A DNA stretch of 64,000 nucleotides from Marinobacter sp. C7 (GCF_022343555.1 NZ_JAKQZH010000004.1:62001-126000); one strand, 5' to 3'; counted from the first letter of the stretch, positions 22,191 to 31,776 are shown. Numbers and translations: made by a program. Notes: a model not told the origin generated them from the letters alone.

Positions 22191-23876
22191 ATGAAAGAGA
22201 CCGTTTCCGAGCTGCTCCAGTCTGCACTGGCGGCGCTGCAATCTGAAGGTACCCTGCCCGCGGATCAGACGTTTACCCCGCAAGTAGGTAACACCAAGGA
22301 CAAGGCCCACGGCGATTACGCCTGCAACATTGCCCTGGTTGCATCCAAGGCTGCAGGCTGCCCGCCGCGCCAGCTGGCGGAGGCGCTGGTCGACCGTTTG
22401 CCGGAGAGCAACGCGGTGGCCAAGGTGGAGATTGCCGGGCCCGGTTTCATCAACTTCTTCATGAGCACGGCCAGCGCCTTCGAGATTGTCGAGACAATCC
22501 TGAACCAGGCAGACCAGTTTGGTCGCAACGACAGTGGTAAAGGAGAGAAGGTCCAGGTGGAGTTTGTCTCTGCCAACCCCACCGGCCCCCTGCACGTAGG
22601 ACATGGTCGTGGTGCAGCCATCGGTGACAGCCTGTGCCGACTGCTGGAAGCCAATGGCTACAACGTTACCCGCGAGTTCTATTACAACGATGCCGGCGCC
22701 CAGATCAACAACTTGGCCCTGTCTGTCCAGGCCCGGGTGAAGGGTTTGACCCCCGAAGATGAGAGCTGGCCGGCAGATGGTTACCGTGGCGATTACATTA
22801 CCGATGTGGCCAAGGCCTACCTGGCCGGCGACACCGTAATCGCCGACGATCGGGCTGTTGCCGCGAAGGGTGATCCCGGGGACCTGGACGCCATTCGCCA
22901 GTTCGCCGTCGCCTACCTGCGCCGCGAGCAGGATCTGGACCTGCAGGCCTTTGGCGTGAAGTTCGACGTCTACTTCCTGGAATCGTCGCTCTATGAAGAC
23001 GGCAAAGTGGAAGCCACCGTCAAACGCCTCCAGGAAAACGGCTACACCTACGAGCAAGACGGCGCCATGTGGCTGAAAACCACCGAATTCGGCGACGATA
23101 AAGACCGGGTGATGCGCAAGAAAGACGGCGGCTATACCTACTTCCTGCCGGATGTGGCCTACCACCTCGACAAATGGCAGCGCGGCTTCACCACCGTTAT
23201 CAACGAACAGGGTGCCGACCATCACTCCACCGTCACCCGCGTGCGCGCCGGCTTGCAGGCCCTGAAAGCCGATATTCCCCAAGGCTGGCCCGACTACGTA
23301 CTGCACCAGATGGTGATGGTGACCCGCTCCGGCGAGGAAGTGAAAATCTCCAAACGGGCCGGCAGCTACGTCACCGTGCGCGATCTGATTGACGAGGTAG
23401 GCCGCGACGCCACCCGCTACTTCCTGGCCGCCCGCCGGGTGGACAGCCAGCTGACCTTCGACATCGACCTGGCCCGTTCACAAACCAACGAAAACCCGGT
23501 GTACTACATTCAGTACGCCCACGCCCGCATCTGCAGTGTGGTGCGCAAATTGGCCGAAGAAGGCACGACTCGCGGCTTCCACGATTGCAAAGGCGACTTG
23601 TCGATCCTGAAACTGGACGAGGAAAAGGAAATCGCCAACCAGCTGGCCAAGTACCCCGAGCTGGTTGCCAACGCCGCCGCGCAGCGGGAACCACACCACG
23701 TGGCCCATTACCTGCGCGAACTGGCCGGCCTGTTCCACACCTACTACAACGCCCACAAGGTATTGATTGAAGACACCGCCCTGCGCGATGCCCGCGTCAG
23801 CCTGTACCTGGCGGTGCGCCAGGTGATTGAAAACGGCCTGAACCTGCTGGGCGTGAGTGCACCGGAAGAGATGTAA
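22191..23876 (+). CDS. argS: Arginyl-tRNA synthetase
   Basis: Class I synthetase that charges tRNA-Arg. The 561-residue enzyme has the HIGH-type motif HVGH at about 135-138 ([15 protein letters not shown]), the N-terminal Add-1 domain (residues 1-90), and a KMSKS-like loop in [15 protein letters not shown]. The C-terminal anticodon-binding helices end with [21 protein letters not shown]. The SPOR-domain gene starts nine bases after it, so they are likely co-transcribed, as in Pseudomonas. Confidence 0.98.
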   Translation: MKETVSELLQSALAALQSEGTLPADQTFTPQVGNTKDKAHGDYACNIALVASKAAGCPPRQLAEALVDRLPESNAVAKVEIAGPGFINFFMSTASAFEIVETILNQADQFGRNDSGKGEKVQVEFVSANPTGPLHVGHGRGAAIGDSLCRLLEANGYNVTREFYYNDAGAQINNLALSVQARVKGLTPEDESWPADGYRGDYITDVAKAYLAGDTVIADDRAVAAKGDPGDLDAIRQFAVAYLRREQDLDLQAFGVKFDVYFLESSLYEDGKVEATVKRLQENGYTYEQDGAMWLKTTEFGDDKDRVMRKKDGGYTYFLPDVAYHLDKWQRGFTTVINEQGADHHSTVTRVRAGLQALKADIPQGWPDYVLHQMVMVTRSGEEVKISKRAGSYVTVRDLIDEVGRDATRYFLAARRVDSQLTFDIDLARSQTNENPVYYIQYAHARICSVVRKLAEEGTTRGFHDCKGDLSILKLDEEKEIANQLAKYPELVANAAAQREPHHVAHYLRELAGLFHTYYNAHKVLIEDTALRDARVSLYLAVRQVIENGLNLLGVSAPEEM

Positions 23877-23885
23877 GACAACACA

Positions 23886-24515
23886 ATGGCCCGAGACTAC
23901 GCCCGCAAAGACCGGCCCAGCCGGTCTTCCGCCACGCCAAAGAAGGCGCCTGCAAAGCCTGCACGCTCGAAACAGCGTGCCCGGCCCGCAGCACCTGCGC
24001 ACCGGCAACAAGGAGGCCTGTCATTGAAATGGATTCTGTCTCTGGCGGCAGTGGGTGGCTTTATCGGGTTTATCGTGTACCTCAACTCCCTGCCCACCAC
24101 CGGACAACCACCGAAAGCTGCGGCGCAAGACCCAAAACCAGTCCAGAAGGCACCGGAAACTGCCACCAGGGAAGAAAAAAAGCAGAACTTCCGCTTCTAC
24201 GAAATGCTGCCTGAGTCCGAGGTGGTGCCTCCCAAGGTGGAGGAATACAGCCCCTCCCCGAACAAACAGAACTTCGATTACCTGGTCCAGTCCGGCTCCT
24301 TTCGCAGCCGTGAAGACGCCGAGCGCCAGCGGGCCCAGATTGCCTTCCAGGGACTACGGGCCAGCGTACAGCGCATCGACCTGGACAACGGCTCGGTCTG
24401 GTACCGGGTAAATGTCGGGCCGTTTACCTCGCGCAGCCAGATGAACTCAGCCATCGACAAGCTGGTTTCACTGAACATCCAGCCTTTGATTCGGAAGATT
24501 CCCAAAGAGAGCTGA
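23886..24515 (+). CDS. SPOR-domain membrane protein (FtsN-like)
   Basis: A 209-residue bitopic protein: a very basic, Pro/Ala-rich cytoplasmic N-terminus (1-45), one membrane helix (about 47-67, LKWILSLAAVGGFIGFIVYL), and a Pro-rich periplasmic linker. The C-terminal SPOR domain (about 131-207) contains DYLVQSGSFRSREDAERQRA and WYRVNVGPFTSRSQMNSAID. SPOR domains bind denuded peptidoglycan at division septa. Position between argS and hslV and the architecture match the FtsN-like gene at this site in pseudomonads. A true FtsN activity domain is not evident, so the name ftsN is not assigned. Confidence 0.88.
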   Translation: MARDYARKDRPSRSSATPKKAPAKPARSKQRARPAAPAHRQQGGLSLKWILSLAAVGGFIGFIVYLNSLPTTGQPPKAAAQDPKPVQKAPETATREEKKQNFRFYEMLPESEVVPPKVEEYSPSPNKQNFDYLVQSGSFRSREDAERQRAQIAFQGLRASVQRIDLDNGSVWYRVNVGPFTSRSQMNSAIDKLVSLNIQPLIRKIPKES

Positions 24516-24551
24516 CGTCGTCTAGTGGTGGAAGCACCTTTCGGGGATGTT

Positions 24552-24656
24552 GTTCCGAAACACGCTGTGAATACATCCCTGTACGCTCCGCTGCGCCATG
24601 GATGGCGGAGCCCAAGCGTCACAGGGACGTGCCGCAAGGAGCGTGTTTTGGAGAAC
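24552..24656. repeat. Family-B long imperfect palindrome (copy B1)
   Basis: Three nested arm pairs fold this 105-bp stretch on itself: CCGAAACACGCT with AGCGTGTTTTGG, ACATCCCTGT with ACAGGGACGT, and GCTCCGC with GCGGAGC, around the centre CCATGGATGG. It lies between the SPOR gene and hslV. Just outside it, TTTGGAGA/TCTCCAAA makes a further small hairpin. The same units recur at 33233-33423 and 39484-39590. It has no coding potential of its own; short open frames across it are by-products. Confidence 0.8.
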
Positions 24657-24692
24657 GATCTCCAAACCCGGTCTACTGCCAAAGCCAAACCT

Positions 24693-24720
24693 CTTGAATT
24701 CCCACCATAAGCCTCCATAA
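24693..24720 (+). promoter_or_regulatory. Sigma32-like (heat shock) promoter of hslVU
   Basis: CTTGAA (24693-24698) and CTCCATAA (24713-24720) at 14-base spacing resemble the sigma32 consensus (CTTGAAA, CCCCATNT). hslVU is a classical sigma32 target. The same bases can also be read as TTGAAT-17-ATAACT for sigma70. It lies downstream of repeat B1, so hslVU can be expressed independently of argS. Confidence 0.55.
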
Positions 24721-24759
24721 CTGCTGAATACCAATTTCAAACAGGCAATTGGAGCCCCA

Positions 24760-25290
24760 ATGACTACCATTCTCTCTGTCCGGCGAGACGACGAAGTCGC
24801 CATGGGCGGCGACGGCCAGGTTTCCCTCGGCAACACCGTGATGAAAGGCAACGCCCGCAAGGTACGCCGTCTGTATAACGGCAAGGTCGTGGCCGGCTTT
24901 GCCGGAGGCACCGCAGACGCCTTCACCCTGTTCGAGCGATTCGAGGCACAGCTGGAGAAACATCAGGGCAACCTGACCCGGGCCGCGGTCGAACTGGCGA
25001 AAGACTGGCGAACGGACCGGGCACTCAGGAGACTCGAAGCCCTGCTGGCCGTGGCAGACAAGACTGCCTCGCTGATCATTACCGGTAATGGCGATGTCAT
25101 CGAGCCCGAGCAGGGCCTGATCGCTATCGGTTCAGGCGGCCCCTTCGCACAGGCTTCGGCCCGTGCCCTACTGGAAAACACCGAACTTTCCGCCCATGAG
25201 ATTGTGGAAAAAGGCCTGGATATTGCGGCCGACATCTGTATTTACACCAACCACAATCGCACCGTTGAAGTGCTACCCACCAAAGATTGA
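24760..25290 (+). CDS. hslV: ATP-dependent protease subunit HslV (ClpQ)
   Basis: Proteasome-like peptidase that forms a double hexamer capped by HslU. The N-terminus is [20 protein letters not shown]; Thr2 becomes the N-terminal nucleophile after Met removal. [23 protein letters not shown] and [15 protein letters not shown] are conserved family blocks. The length of 176 residues is standard. TTGGAG precedes the start. hslU begins 12 bases after the stop. Confidence 0.98.
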   Translation: MTTILSVRRDDEVAMGGDGQVSLGNTVMKGNARKVRRLYNGKVVAGFAGGTADAFTLFERFEAQLEKHQGNLTRAAVELAKDWRTDRALRRLEALLAVADKTASLIITGNGDVIEPEQGLIAIGSGGPFAQASARALLENTELSAHEIVEKGLDIAADICIYTNHNRTVEVLPTKD

Positions 25291-25302
25291 TCCGGAGCGA
25301 CC

Positions 25303-26634
25303 ATGTCAGCAATGACTCCCAGAGAGATTGTCCACGAACTCAATAAACACATCGTGGGCCAGCAAGAGGCCAAACGCGCAGTCGCCATCGCACTACGTAA
25401 TCGCTGGCGCCGGATGCAGTTGGACAGCAGCCTGCGGGACGAGATTAGTCCGAAGAACATCCTGATGATCGGCCCGACCGGTGTCGGCAAAACGGAAATT
25501 GCCCGTCGGCTGGCCAAACTGGCCGATGCGCCCTTCCTCAAGGTCGAGGCCACCAAGTTCACCGAAGTGGGTTATGTCGGACGGGATGTCGAATCCATCA
25601 TCCGCGATCTGGCAGACATGGCAGTGAAGTTGCTGCGCGAGAAGGAAATGAAGCGCCACGAAAGCCGCGCCCTCGATGCCGCTGAAGAGCGGATTCTGGA
25701 CGCCCTGCTGCCGCCGCCCCGGGATTTCAATGAGGAAAGCCAGCGGGCCGGCAATGACTCATCCACCCGCCAGCTGTTCCGCAAGAAACTGCGCGAGGGT
25801 GAACTTGATGACAAGGAAATCGAAGTCGATCTTAGCAGCACCGGTGCCGGTGTGGAGATCATGGCGCCGCCGGGCATGGAGGAAATGACGAACCAGCTGC
25901 AGAGCATGTTCTCCAACCTGTCCTCGGACAAGCGCAAGACCCGGAAGATGAAGGTCGCCGATGCTCTGAAACAGGTCAAGGACGAGGAAGCCGCCAAGCT
26001 GGTCAACGAGGAGGAGATCAAGCAGAAAGCGATTCAGGCAGTCGAACAGAACGGCATCGTGTTTCTGGATGAGATCGACAAGGTGGCCAAGCGATCGGAA
26101 AACACCTCCTCCGACGTTTCCCGCGAGGGTGTGCAGCGGGACCTGTTGCCTTTGATCGAAGGCAGCACCGTGAGCACCAAGTACGGCTCGGTGCGCACCG
26201 ATCACATCCTGTTCATCGCCTCCGGCGCCTTCCACCTGTCCAAGCCGTCGGACCTGATTCCGGAGCTTCAGGGTCGCCTGCCCATCCGGGTTGAGCTGCA
26301 GGCACTAACGCCCGATGACTTCAAGCGGATCCTGACCGAGCCGGATGCGTCACTGGTTCAGCAGTATGAAGCGCTGATGGCTACGGAAGGAGTACAACTG
26401 ACCTTTAGCGAAGATGCTATCGCCCGGATTGCCGAGGTGGCCTGGAAGGTCAACGAAACCACCGAGAACATTGGCGCCCGCCGTCTGCATACGGTGCTGG
26501 AGCGACTGCTGGAGAGCCTTTCGTACGATGCCGGCGATCAGGTGACCGAGAGCTTTGAGGTCACGGCAGAGTATGTAGACGAGAAGCTTGGGGAATTGTC
26601 GGAAGATGAGGATCTGAGCCGGTATATTCTCTGA
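25303..26634 (+). CDS. hslU: ATP-dependent protease ATPase subunit HslU (ClpY)
   Basis: AAA+ unfoldase that feeds proteins to HslV. Its 443 residues contain Walker A GPTGVGKT (57-64), the pore loop GYVG (90-93), the intermediate I-domain (about 110-245, charged helices), and Walker B FLDEID (254-259). The C-terminal tail ends LSRYIL, the segment that docks into HslV. The intergenic gap after the gene holds two family-A repeats rather than an obvious T-run terminator. Confidence 0.98.
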   Translation: MSAMTPREIVHELNKHIVGQQEAKRAVAIALRNRWRRMQLDSSLRDEISPKNILMIGPTGVGKTEIARRLAKLADAPFLKVEATKFTEVGYVGRDVESIIRDLADMAVKLLREKEMKRHESRALDAAEERILDALLPPPRDFNEESQRAGNDSSTRQLFRKKLREGELDDKEIEVDLSSTGAGVEIMAPPGMEEMTNQLQSMFSNLSSDKRKTRKMKVADALKQVKDEEAAKLVNEEEIKQKAIQAVEQNGIVFLDEIDKVAKRSENTSSDVSREGVQRDLLPLIEGSTVSTKYGSVRTDHILFIASGAFHLSKPSDLIPELQGRLPIRVELQALTPDDFKRILTEPDASLVQQYEALMATEGVQLTFSEDAIARIAEVAWKVNETTENIGARRLHTVLERLLESLSYDAGDQVTESFEVTAEYVDEKLGELSEDEDLSRYIL

Positions 26635-26643
26635 GGTGAAGGT

Positions 26644-26673
26644 GGGGTCAGAAGAAAGCTTTCTTCTGACCCC
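26644..26673. repeat. Family-A 30-bp palindrome, AGAAGAA subtype (copy A3)
   Basis: A perfect 30-bp palindrome with half-site GGGGTCAGAAGAAAG. It lies ten bases past the hslU stop, between convergent genes. Confidence 0.88.
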
Positions 26674-26710
26674 GACTTAAGACTCCAACACCGAGTCAGA
26701 TCGAAACCGC

Positions 26711-26740
26711 GGGGTCAGATGAAAGCGTTCATCTGACCCC
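26711..26740. repeat. Family-A 30-bp palindrome, AGATGAA subtype (copy A4)
   Basis: Half-site GGGGTCAGATGAA; only the central bases fail to pair. It starts 37 bases after A3 and ends ten bases before the stop of the patatin-like gene. Confidence 0.88.
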
Positions 26741-26750
26741 TTCTTTTCAG

Positions 26751-27992
26751 TCACTGGGCCTTGGAAAACAGGTGCGTGACGTTCTCCAGGCCCGCTGCCA
26801 GACGACCCTTCTCAGCCTGCTTCTTCCGACCTTTCGCCACATACAACGGCAACATTTCCCCATACAGACTGGTACTGATGGTCCTCTGTTCGTCCTCGAG
26901 GCGATCCCGACGCAGTTTGATACCGTACCGGGCCAGTCTTGGCTCCAGTTCATCTGCCCGATTGAGCAGGTCGCGGCGAGTCATCTGGTAGGCGTGCTCA
27001 CACACCATCCGGCGACTCTGGAAGCTGAACACGTTCGAGAAGAACAGCTTGGCATCGTCCCGTGTCGGCTCAAACAGAAGAATCTCCCGGTCCGGATAAT
27101 CCCGGGCATACTGGGCAATACCGGATTGCATGCGGGAATAAACCATGGTCCGGAAGGTCTGGGACAACAGATTGGGCATGCCGGAGCGGGTGAGTTCGCC
27201 CGGTTTCATGGAACCCGCGCGCACGGCGGCGCTGGCATCGATGGGGACCTGGGGATTCACGGCAAACACGAGGTCGGCACCGTCCTCGAAGGCAACCGAG
27301 GCGTGCAACCCCTTGCGCAAGGTCCCGTCAACATAGTAACGACCGTCGATTTCCACCGGCACATAAAGTCCGGGAGATGACGTACTGGCCTGGATGGCCC
27401 TGGAAATCGGTACATGGTCAAACCCCGGCGCCCCGAAGCAGACCGCTTCGGTACTTTCCACATCCGCAGCCACCACATAGAGGCTGCGCTTCAGTTCGCG
27501 GAAATCATTGGTACGTCCGAGCATGGTGAAGGCACGTTTGAGGTAGTCGTGCAGACCCTCGTTATCGAACAGACCGGCCGGAGCCGCCTGGGCGAGGATC
27601 GTCAGTGCCTCGAGCAAACTCTGATCGTAGGGGTTATTGACGAACCGGCTGACGGCCGTGGACATAAGACCCGGAACCGCCAGCAAACGGCTGCCTATCT
27701 CCCGGAAAGCGGGGCGATAGAATACCTCCGGATGAAACGGGTGCACCTCCGCCTCGTTCCGTACAAAAATCCGGCACAACTGTGCTGTGGTCATCTGGTT
27801 CGCCAGATTGGCGGCAACGAAGGAACCGGCATTGACGCCCACATAGACGTCGATGTTGTTGAAGTCCAGACCGTCGAGTGCCTCGTCCAGCGCCCTCAGC
27901 GCGCCGATCTCGTAGATACCGCCCAGCGGGCCGCCGCCGCCAAGGGCGAGGCCGATCCGGGGTTTCCGTTCGAGTTCTGTTGAGGCGCTCAT
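26751..27992 (-). CDS. Patatin-like phospholipase-family protein with substituted nucleophile
   Basis: The 413-residue protein has the patatin oxyanion loop GLALGGGGPLGGIYEIGAL (about 14-32), a GXSXG-equivalent at 52-56 and the Asp motif YYVDGT (Asp222). The GXSXG reads GVNAG: the catalytic Ser is Asn54 (codon AAT, bases 27831-27833). Typical patatin lipases use a Ser-Asp dyad, so hydrolase activity is doubtful unless another residue takes over. The remainder of the fold looks intact and the gene is not disrupted. No signal peptide is visible. It is a single gene, convergent with hslU. Cellular role unknown. Confidence 0.82.
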   Translation of the reverse strand: MSASTELERKPRIGLALGGGGPLGGIYEIGALRALDEALDGLDFNNIDVYVGVNAGSFVAANLANQMTTAQLCRIFVRNEAEVHPFHPEVFYRPAFREIGSRLLAVPGLMSTAVSRFVNNPYDQSLLEALTILAQAAPAGLFDNEGLHDYLKRAFTMLGRTNDFRELKRSLYVVAADVESTEAVCFGAPGFDHVPISRAIQASTSSPGLYVPVEIDGRYYVDGTLRKGLHASVAFEDGADLVFAVNPQVPIDASAAVRAGSMKPGELTRSGMPNLLSQTFRTMVYSRMQSGIAQYARDYPDREILLFEPTRDDAKLFFSNVFSFQSRRMVCEHAYQMTRRDLLNRADELEPRLARYGIKLRRDRLEDEQRTISTSLYGEMLPLYVAKGRKKQAEKGRLAAGLENVTHLFSKAQ

Positions 27993-28095
27993 AGTCAGTC
28001 AGTCTCCGGACTGTGTCGTTGTCGGTATCCTTTGGCAACAACATAACAGTCGAATTTAGAAAACACACCCTATAATGCCGGGAAGGAGCAGGTTG

Positions 28096-30402
28096 TCAGG
28101 AAACGGCCTGTTCAGACAGAGCCATGGAGGAGGTTCTTCCGGGACGCAGGTAACGGCCAAAGCCGGCGTTCCGCAATGCCAGATCCACGCAACTCTTGAT
28201 CACATGGGGAGAATCGAGCAGCAGAATATCTTCCAGCAGCTGCATGGCCCACTCCCGGTTGATGCTGCGAATGACCGATTTCACCTTCGGCAGGCTGGCC
28301 GCGTTCATGGACAGGGAATCGTAGCCCATGGCCATCAGCAACAACGCCCCTCCGGGATCGCCGGCCAGTTCACCGCAAATCCCCACCGGTTTACCGACAG
28401 AGTGGGCATCATGGGCGATCCGAACCAGGGCCTGAAGCACCGCCGGATGATAGGAGTGATATAGCTGTGCAACCCGGGGGTTGTTCCGGTCCACAGCCAA
28501 CAGATACTGGGTCAGGTCATTGGAGCCTACGGACAGGAAATCCACCCGGTCGGCCAGTTCACGGATCTGATAGACAGCCGCCGGAATCTCCACCATAACG
28601 CCGACTTTCGGCATATGGATGTCGTAACCCTCTTCCCTCACCTCGTGGTAGACACGGTAGATCAGGTGCAGCGATTCCTCGACTTCCGAGATATTGCTGA
28701 TCATCGGCAGCATGATCTGCAGATTGTTGAGCCCCTCACTGGCCTTCAGCATAGCCCGGACCTGGACCAGGAAGATTTCCGGATGGTCCAGGGTTACGCG
28801 GATGCCGCGCCAGCCCAGGAACGGGTTTTCCTCGTTGATGGGGAAATAGGTCAGCGCCTTGTCCCCACCGATATCCAGGGTGCGCATGGTGACGGGGTTG
28901 GGGGCGAACGCTTCCAACTGTTCCCGGTAGTATTCTCTTTGCTCCTGTTCCGACGGGAAGCGGTCCTTGATCATGAACGGCACTTCCGTGCGGTACAGAC
29001 CAATACCCTCGGCACCGTGGGAGAGAGAACGCACCACGTCGGTCATAAGCCCTGTATTGACCAGCAACGACACACGGTGGCCGTCGGTGGTTTCGCAGGG
29101 TTTGTCCCGGAGCGCCTCGAGGCCCCGGATGAGCTCATCCTCTTCGTCACAGATGGCCTGATAGAAGGCACGGAGGTCCTGAGACGGGGACGCGAAAATC
29201 TGCCCCTCAAAACCGTCAACAATCAGCTCCTTGCCGTCCAGCTGATTGACCGGAATATCCACGAGGCCCATGACTGTGGGCACGCCCATGGCCCGGGCCA
29301 GGATCGCCACGTGGGAGTTGCTGGAGCCCTTGACGGACACCAGGCCCACCAGCTGGCCCTTGGGCACCTCCCCGAGCATGGCGGGCGTCAGTTCCTCGCT
29401 GACCAGCACCGTCCTCTCCGGGTAGACCAGGTGCTTCTGCTCGCCTTCCTGAAGATGGGACAACAGCCGCCGGCCGAGATCGCGGATGTCCACGGCCCGC
29501 TCCTGCAGGTAGTGATCGTCCATCATCTCGAAGTGACGGACATACTGCTGGACCACCTGCTTCAGCGCCCCCTGAGCCCAGATGCCATCCGCTATCTTGT
29601 TGGCAACCTCACCGGGCAGTGCATCATCCCCCAGCATACGCAGGTAGACGTCAAACAACGCCTGCTCTTCCGGCCGAAGCTGGCTGGCCAGACGTTTCGC
29701 CACTCGCTCAATATCTTCCCTCACCGCCTTGACCGCAGCCTTGAACAGCTTCAGCTCACCCTCGACATCGTCGGTCGGCTTCTCGGGGACGACATCAAGG
29801 TCCGCCGCCGGATACACCACAACACCGTCGCCAATGGCAACACCGGGCGCACCCGGCACACCGTTGAAGCTGACGTCCCGGGCCTCCTCGCCAGTCAGGG
29901 AGAGGCCGCTGATCGCGCCTGTGGCCTCACTGTGGGCAATCACCCCGGCCAGCTGTGCAGAAACCGTCACCAGGAAGGCTTCTTCACCTTCGTCGAAGCA
30001 GCGGGAGCTCTCCCGCTGCTGAACCACGAGCACTCCAAGCACCCGGCGATGGTGGATGATCGGAACGCCGAGGAAGGATCGGAAACGTTCCTCACCGGTT
30101 TCGGGGAAATAGCGGTAACGGGGATGGGAAGGGGCGTCTTCCAGATTGATGGGCTCTTCCCGGGAGCCCACCAGGCCAACCAGGCCCTCCGAATAGCCCA
30201 GGCTCACCTGACCCACCGCCTTGCGGTAGAGACCCTCGGTGGCCATCAGGATATAACGATTGGTGGCGGGATCGAGCAGATAAACGGAGCAGACCTCGGT
30301 GTTCATGGCCTTTTGCACCCGCGATACAATGATATCCAGCGCCTCCTGCAGATCGCGGGCGCTGTTTACCTCTTGTACAAGACTTCGCAGTATGCTCAGC
30401 AT
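28096..30402 (-). CDS. ptsP: Phosphoenolpyruvate-protein phosphotransferase PtsP (EI-Ntr)
   Basis: First enzyme of the nitrogen-related PTS; it passes phosphate from PEP to NPr and then to EIIA-Ntr. The 768-residue length and an N-terminal GAF domain (about 1-165, EVCSVYLLDPATNRYILMA) distinguish it from sugar EI. The phosphorylated His lies in SSNSHVAILARAMGVPTVMG (about 360). The PEP-binding barrel carries NPVTMRTLDIGGDKALTYF, SVGSNDLTQYLLAVDRN and the catalytic Cys in PVGICGELAGDP. The GAF domain in relatives senses glutamine or 2-oxoglutarate. The gene starts 15 bases after the rppH stop on the same strand, so they form an operon. Confidence 0.96.
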   Translation of the reverse strand: MLSILRSLVQEVNSARDLQEALDIIVSRVQKAMNTEVCSVYLLDPATNRYILMATEGLYRKAVGQVSLGYSEGLVGLVGSREEPINLEDAPSHPRYRYFPETGEERFRSFLGVPIIHHRRVLGVLVVQQRESSRCFDEGEEAFLVTVSAQLAGVIAHSEATGAISGLSLTGEEARDVSFNGVPGAPGVAIGDGVVVYPAADLDVVPEKPTDDVEGELKLFKAAVKAVREDIERVAKRLASQLRPEEQALFDVYLRMLGDDALPGEVANKIADGIWAQGALKQVVQQYVRHFEMMDDHYLQERAVDIRDLGRRLLSHLQEGEQKHLVYPERTVLVSEELTPAMLGEVPKGQLVGLVSVKGSSNSHVAILARAMGVPTVMGLVDIPVNQLDGKELIVDGFEGQIFASPSQDLRAFYQAICDEEDELIRGLEALRDKPCETTDGHRVSLLVNTGLMTDVVRSLSHGAEGIGLYRTEVPFMIKDRFPSEQEQREYYREQLEAFAPNPVTMRTLDIGGDKALTYFPINEENPFLGWRGIRVTLDHPEIFLVQVRAMLKASEGLNNLQIMLPMISNISEVEESLHLIYRVYHEVREEGYDIHMPKVGVMVEIPAAVYQIRELADRVDFLSVGSNDLTQYLLAVDRNNPRVAQLYHSYHPAVLQALVRIAHDAHSVGKPVGICGELAGDPGGALLLMAMGYDSLSMNAASLPKVKSVIRSINREWAMQLLEDILLLDSPHVIKSCVDLALRNAGFGRYLRPGRTSSMALSEQAVS

Positions 30403-30417
30403 GGCAGGGTCAGTCCA

Positions 30418-30948
30418 TCATCTTGAGTGATCCTTCAGGCGCCGGTTCTGCTCGGCTTTCCGCCACTGTTCCATGTTGTAAAACAGTCGCGGAGCCAGCT
30501 CCCGCAGCGCACGCCTGTATACTTCTCGTTTGAATGAAACCACCTGGCCCAGCGGATACCAGTAGCTAACCCACTGCCACCCGTCGAATTCCGGTGAATC
30601 CGTGCCGTCCACACGCACTTGCGCGTCCGGCGATAACATCCTCAGCAGGAACCATTTCTGTTTTTGGCCCACACACACCGGGTGTGAGTTATGGCGCACC
30701 ATCCTCCTTGGAAGACGGTACCTCAGCCAGCCCCGGGTACAGCTGATGATTTCCACATCGCTGGCTGTGAGGCCGATTTCCTCTCCAAGCTCCCGGTACA
30801 GCGCATCCTCCGGTGATTCGTCGTGCTTGATACCACCCTGGGGAAACTGCCAGGAGTCCTGACCTATTCGCCTTGCCCAGAGAACCTCGCCCCTGTGGTT
30901 GGCCAGAATGATTCCGACATTGGGTCTGAAACCGTCTGAATCGATCAC
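30418..30948 (-). CDS. rppH: RNA pyrophosphohydrolase
   Basis: RppH removes pyrophosphate from 5'-triphosphate mRNA ends and so triggers RNase E decay. The 176-residue product begins [20 protein letters not shown] and carries the Nudix box at residues 38-60 ([22 protein letters not shown]). WQFPQGGI and the C-terminal [18 protein letters not shown] are typical of the family. It is the first gene of the rppH-ptsP operon, an association conserved in gammaproteobacteria. Confidence 0.97.
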   Translation of the reverse strand: MIDSDGFRPNVGIILANHRGEVLWARRIGQDSWQFPQGGIKHDESPEDALYRELGEEIGLTASDVEIISCTRGWLRYRLPRRMVRHNSHPVCVGQKQKWFLLRMLSPDAQVRVDGTDSPEFDGWQWVSYWYPLGQVVSFKREVYRRALRELAPRLFYNMEQWRKAEQNRRLKDHSR

Positions 30949-31119
30949 GGCACAGTCCTCGCAAAAGTCGGCCGCCGGTTAAATTCTGACCGGCGAGAAT
31001 TGTCCAAGTTGCTCTCATTCTTACAGAATCCCAAGGGTTCGGCAAACGGAGCCGATGCCGACAGGTCGTGGTAGACTGTGGGCCTTCCTGAAAGCCCTTG
31101 TAACAGCGGAGGACACCCT

Positions 31120-31776
31120 TTGACGCTCGCACTTTTTGATCTGGACAACACCCTGCTGGCTGGCGACAGCGACCATGCCTGGGGCGAATTTCTGGTCGAG
31201 GAAGGCCTGGTCGATGCCGAGGAATACCGCAAGGCCAACGACCGCTTCTACCAGGAATATCTGAACGGCGAGCTGGACATCTTCCATTACCTCCGCTTCG
31301 CCCTGCAGCCATTGGCCCGGCATGACATGGAGGAACTCCTGGCCTGGCGGGACGCCTTTCTGGAAAAGAAAGTGCGCCCGATGATGCAGGGCAAGGCCGC
31401 GGAACTGCTGGACCGGCATCGTCAGCAGGGCCACACACTGATGATCATCACGGCCACCAACCGTTTTGTGACCGAACCCATTGCGGATCTGCTGGGCGTG
31501 GAGCATCTGATCGCCACCGAACCAGAGCTGGTCAATGGCCGCTACACCGGGGAAGTCGCGGGAACACCAAGCTTCCAGGACGGCAAGGTCACCCGGCTGA
31601 ACGACTGGCTGGAACACCACGGCCGGACCCTCGAAGGCGCCTGGTTCTATAGTGACTCCCATAATGATGTGCCACTTCTGAAGCAGGTAGCGAACCCGGT
31701 GGCGGTGGATCCGGATCCGAAACTGGAAGCGCTGGCGAAGGAAGCCGGGTGGCCGGTGATTTCGTTGCGGGGATGA
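31120..31776 (+). CDS. HAD subfamily IB phosphatase
   Basis: A TTG start at 31120 is preferred: GCGGAGG stands just upstream and the protein then begins LTLALFDLDNTLLAGDSD, placing the HAD nucleophile Asp in DLDNT near the N-terminus. An ATG at 31078 gives 14 extra residues with no family support. The 218-residue product has ITATNRFVTEPIADLLGV (motif II), a Lys in SFQDGKVTRL and motif IV YSDSHNDVPLL. It belongs to the SerB/CicA-like group. In Pseudomonas a HAD-IB gene next to rppH/ptsP has been linked to histidinol-phosphatase activity; that role is only a possibility here. Confidence 0.85.
   Translation: MTLALFDLDNTLLAGDSDHAWGEFLVEEGLVDAEEYRKANDRFYQEYLNGELDIFHYLRFALQPLARHDMEELLAWRDAFLEKKVRPMMQGKAAELLDRHRQQGHTLMIITATNRFVTEPIADLLGVEHLIATEPELVNGRYTGEVAGTPSFQDGKVTRLNDWLEHHGRTLEGAWFYSDSHNDVPLLKQVANPVAVDPDPKLEALAKEAGWPVISLRG

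Noticed and set aside
24525..24710. Small open frames across the family-B repeats
   Set aside because: They vary between copies, follow the palindrome arms and have no ribosome sites.
28040..28085. Plus-strand promoter with TATAAT near 28071-28076
   Set aside because: The -35 is poor and no plus-strand gene follows; transcription would only run antisense into ptsP.
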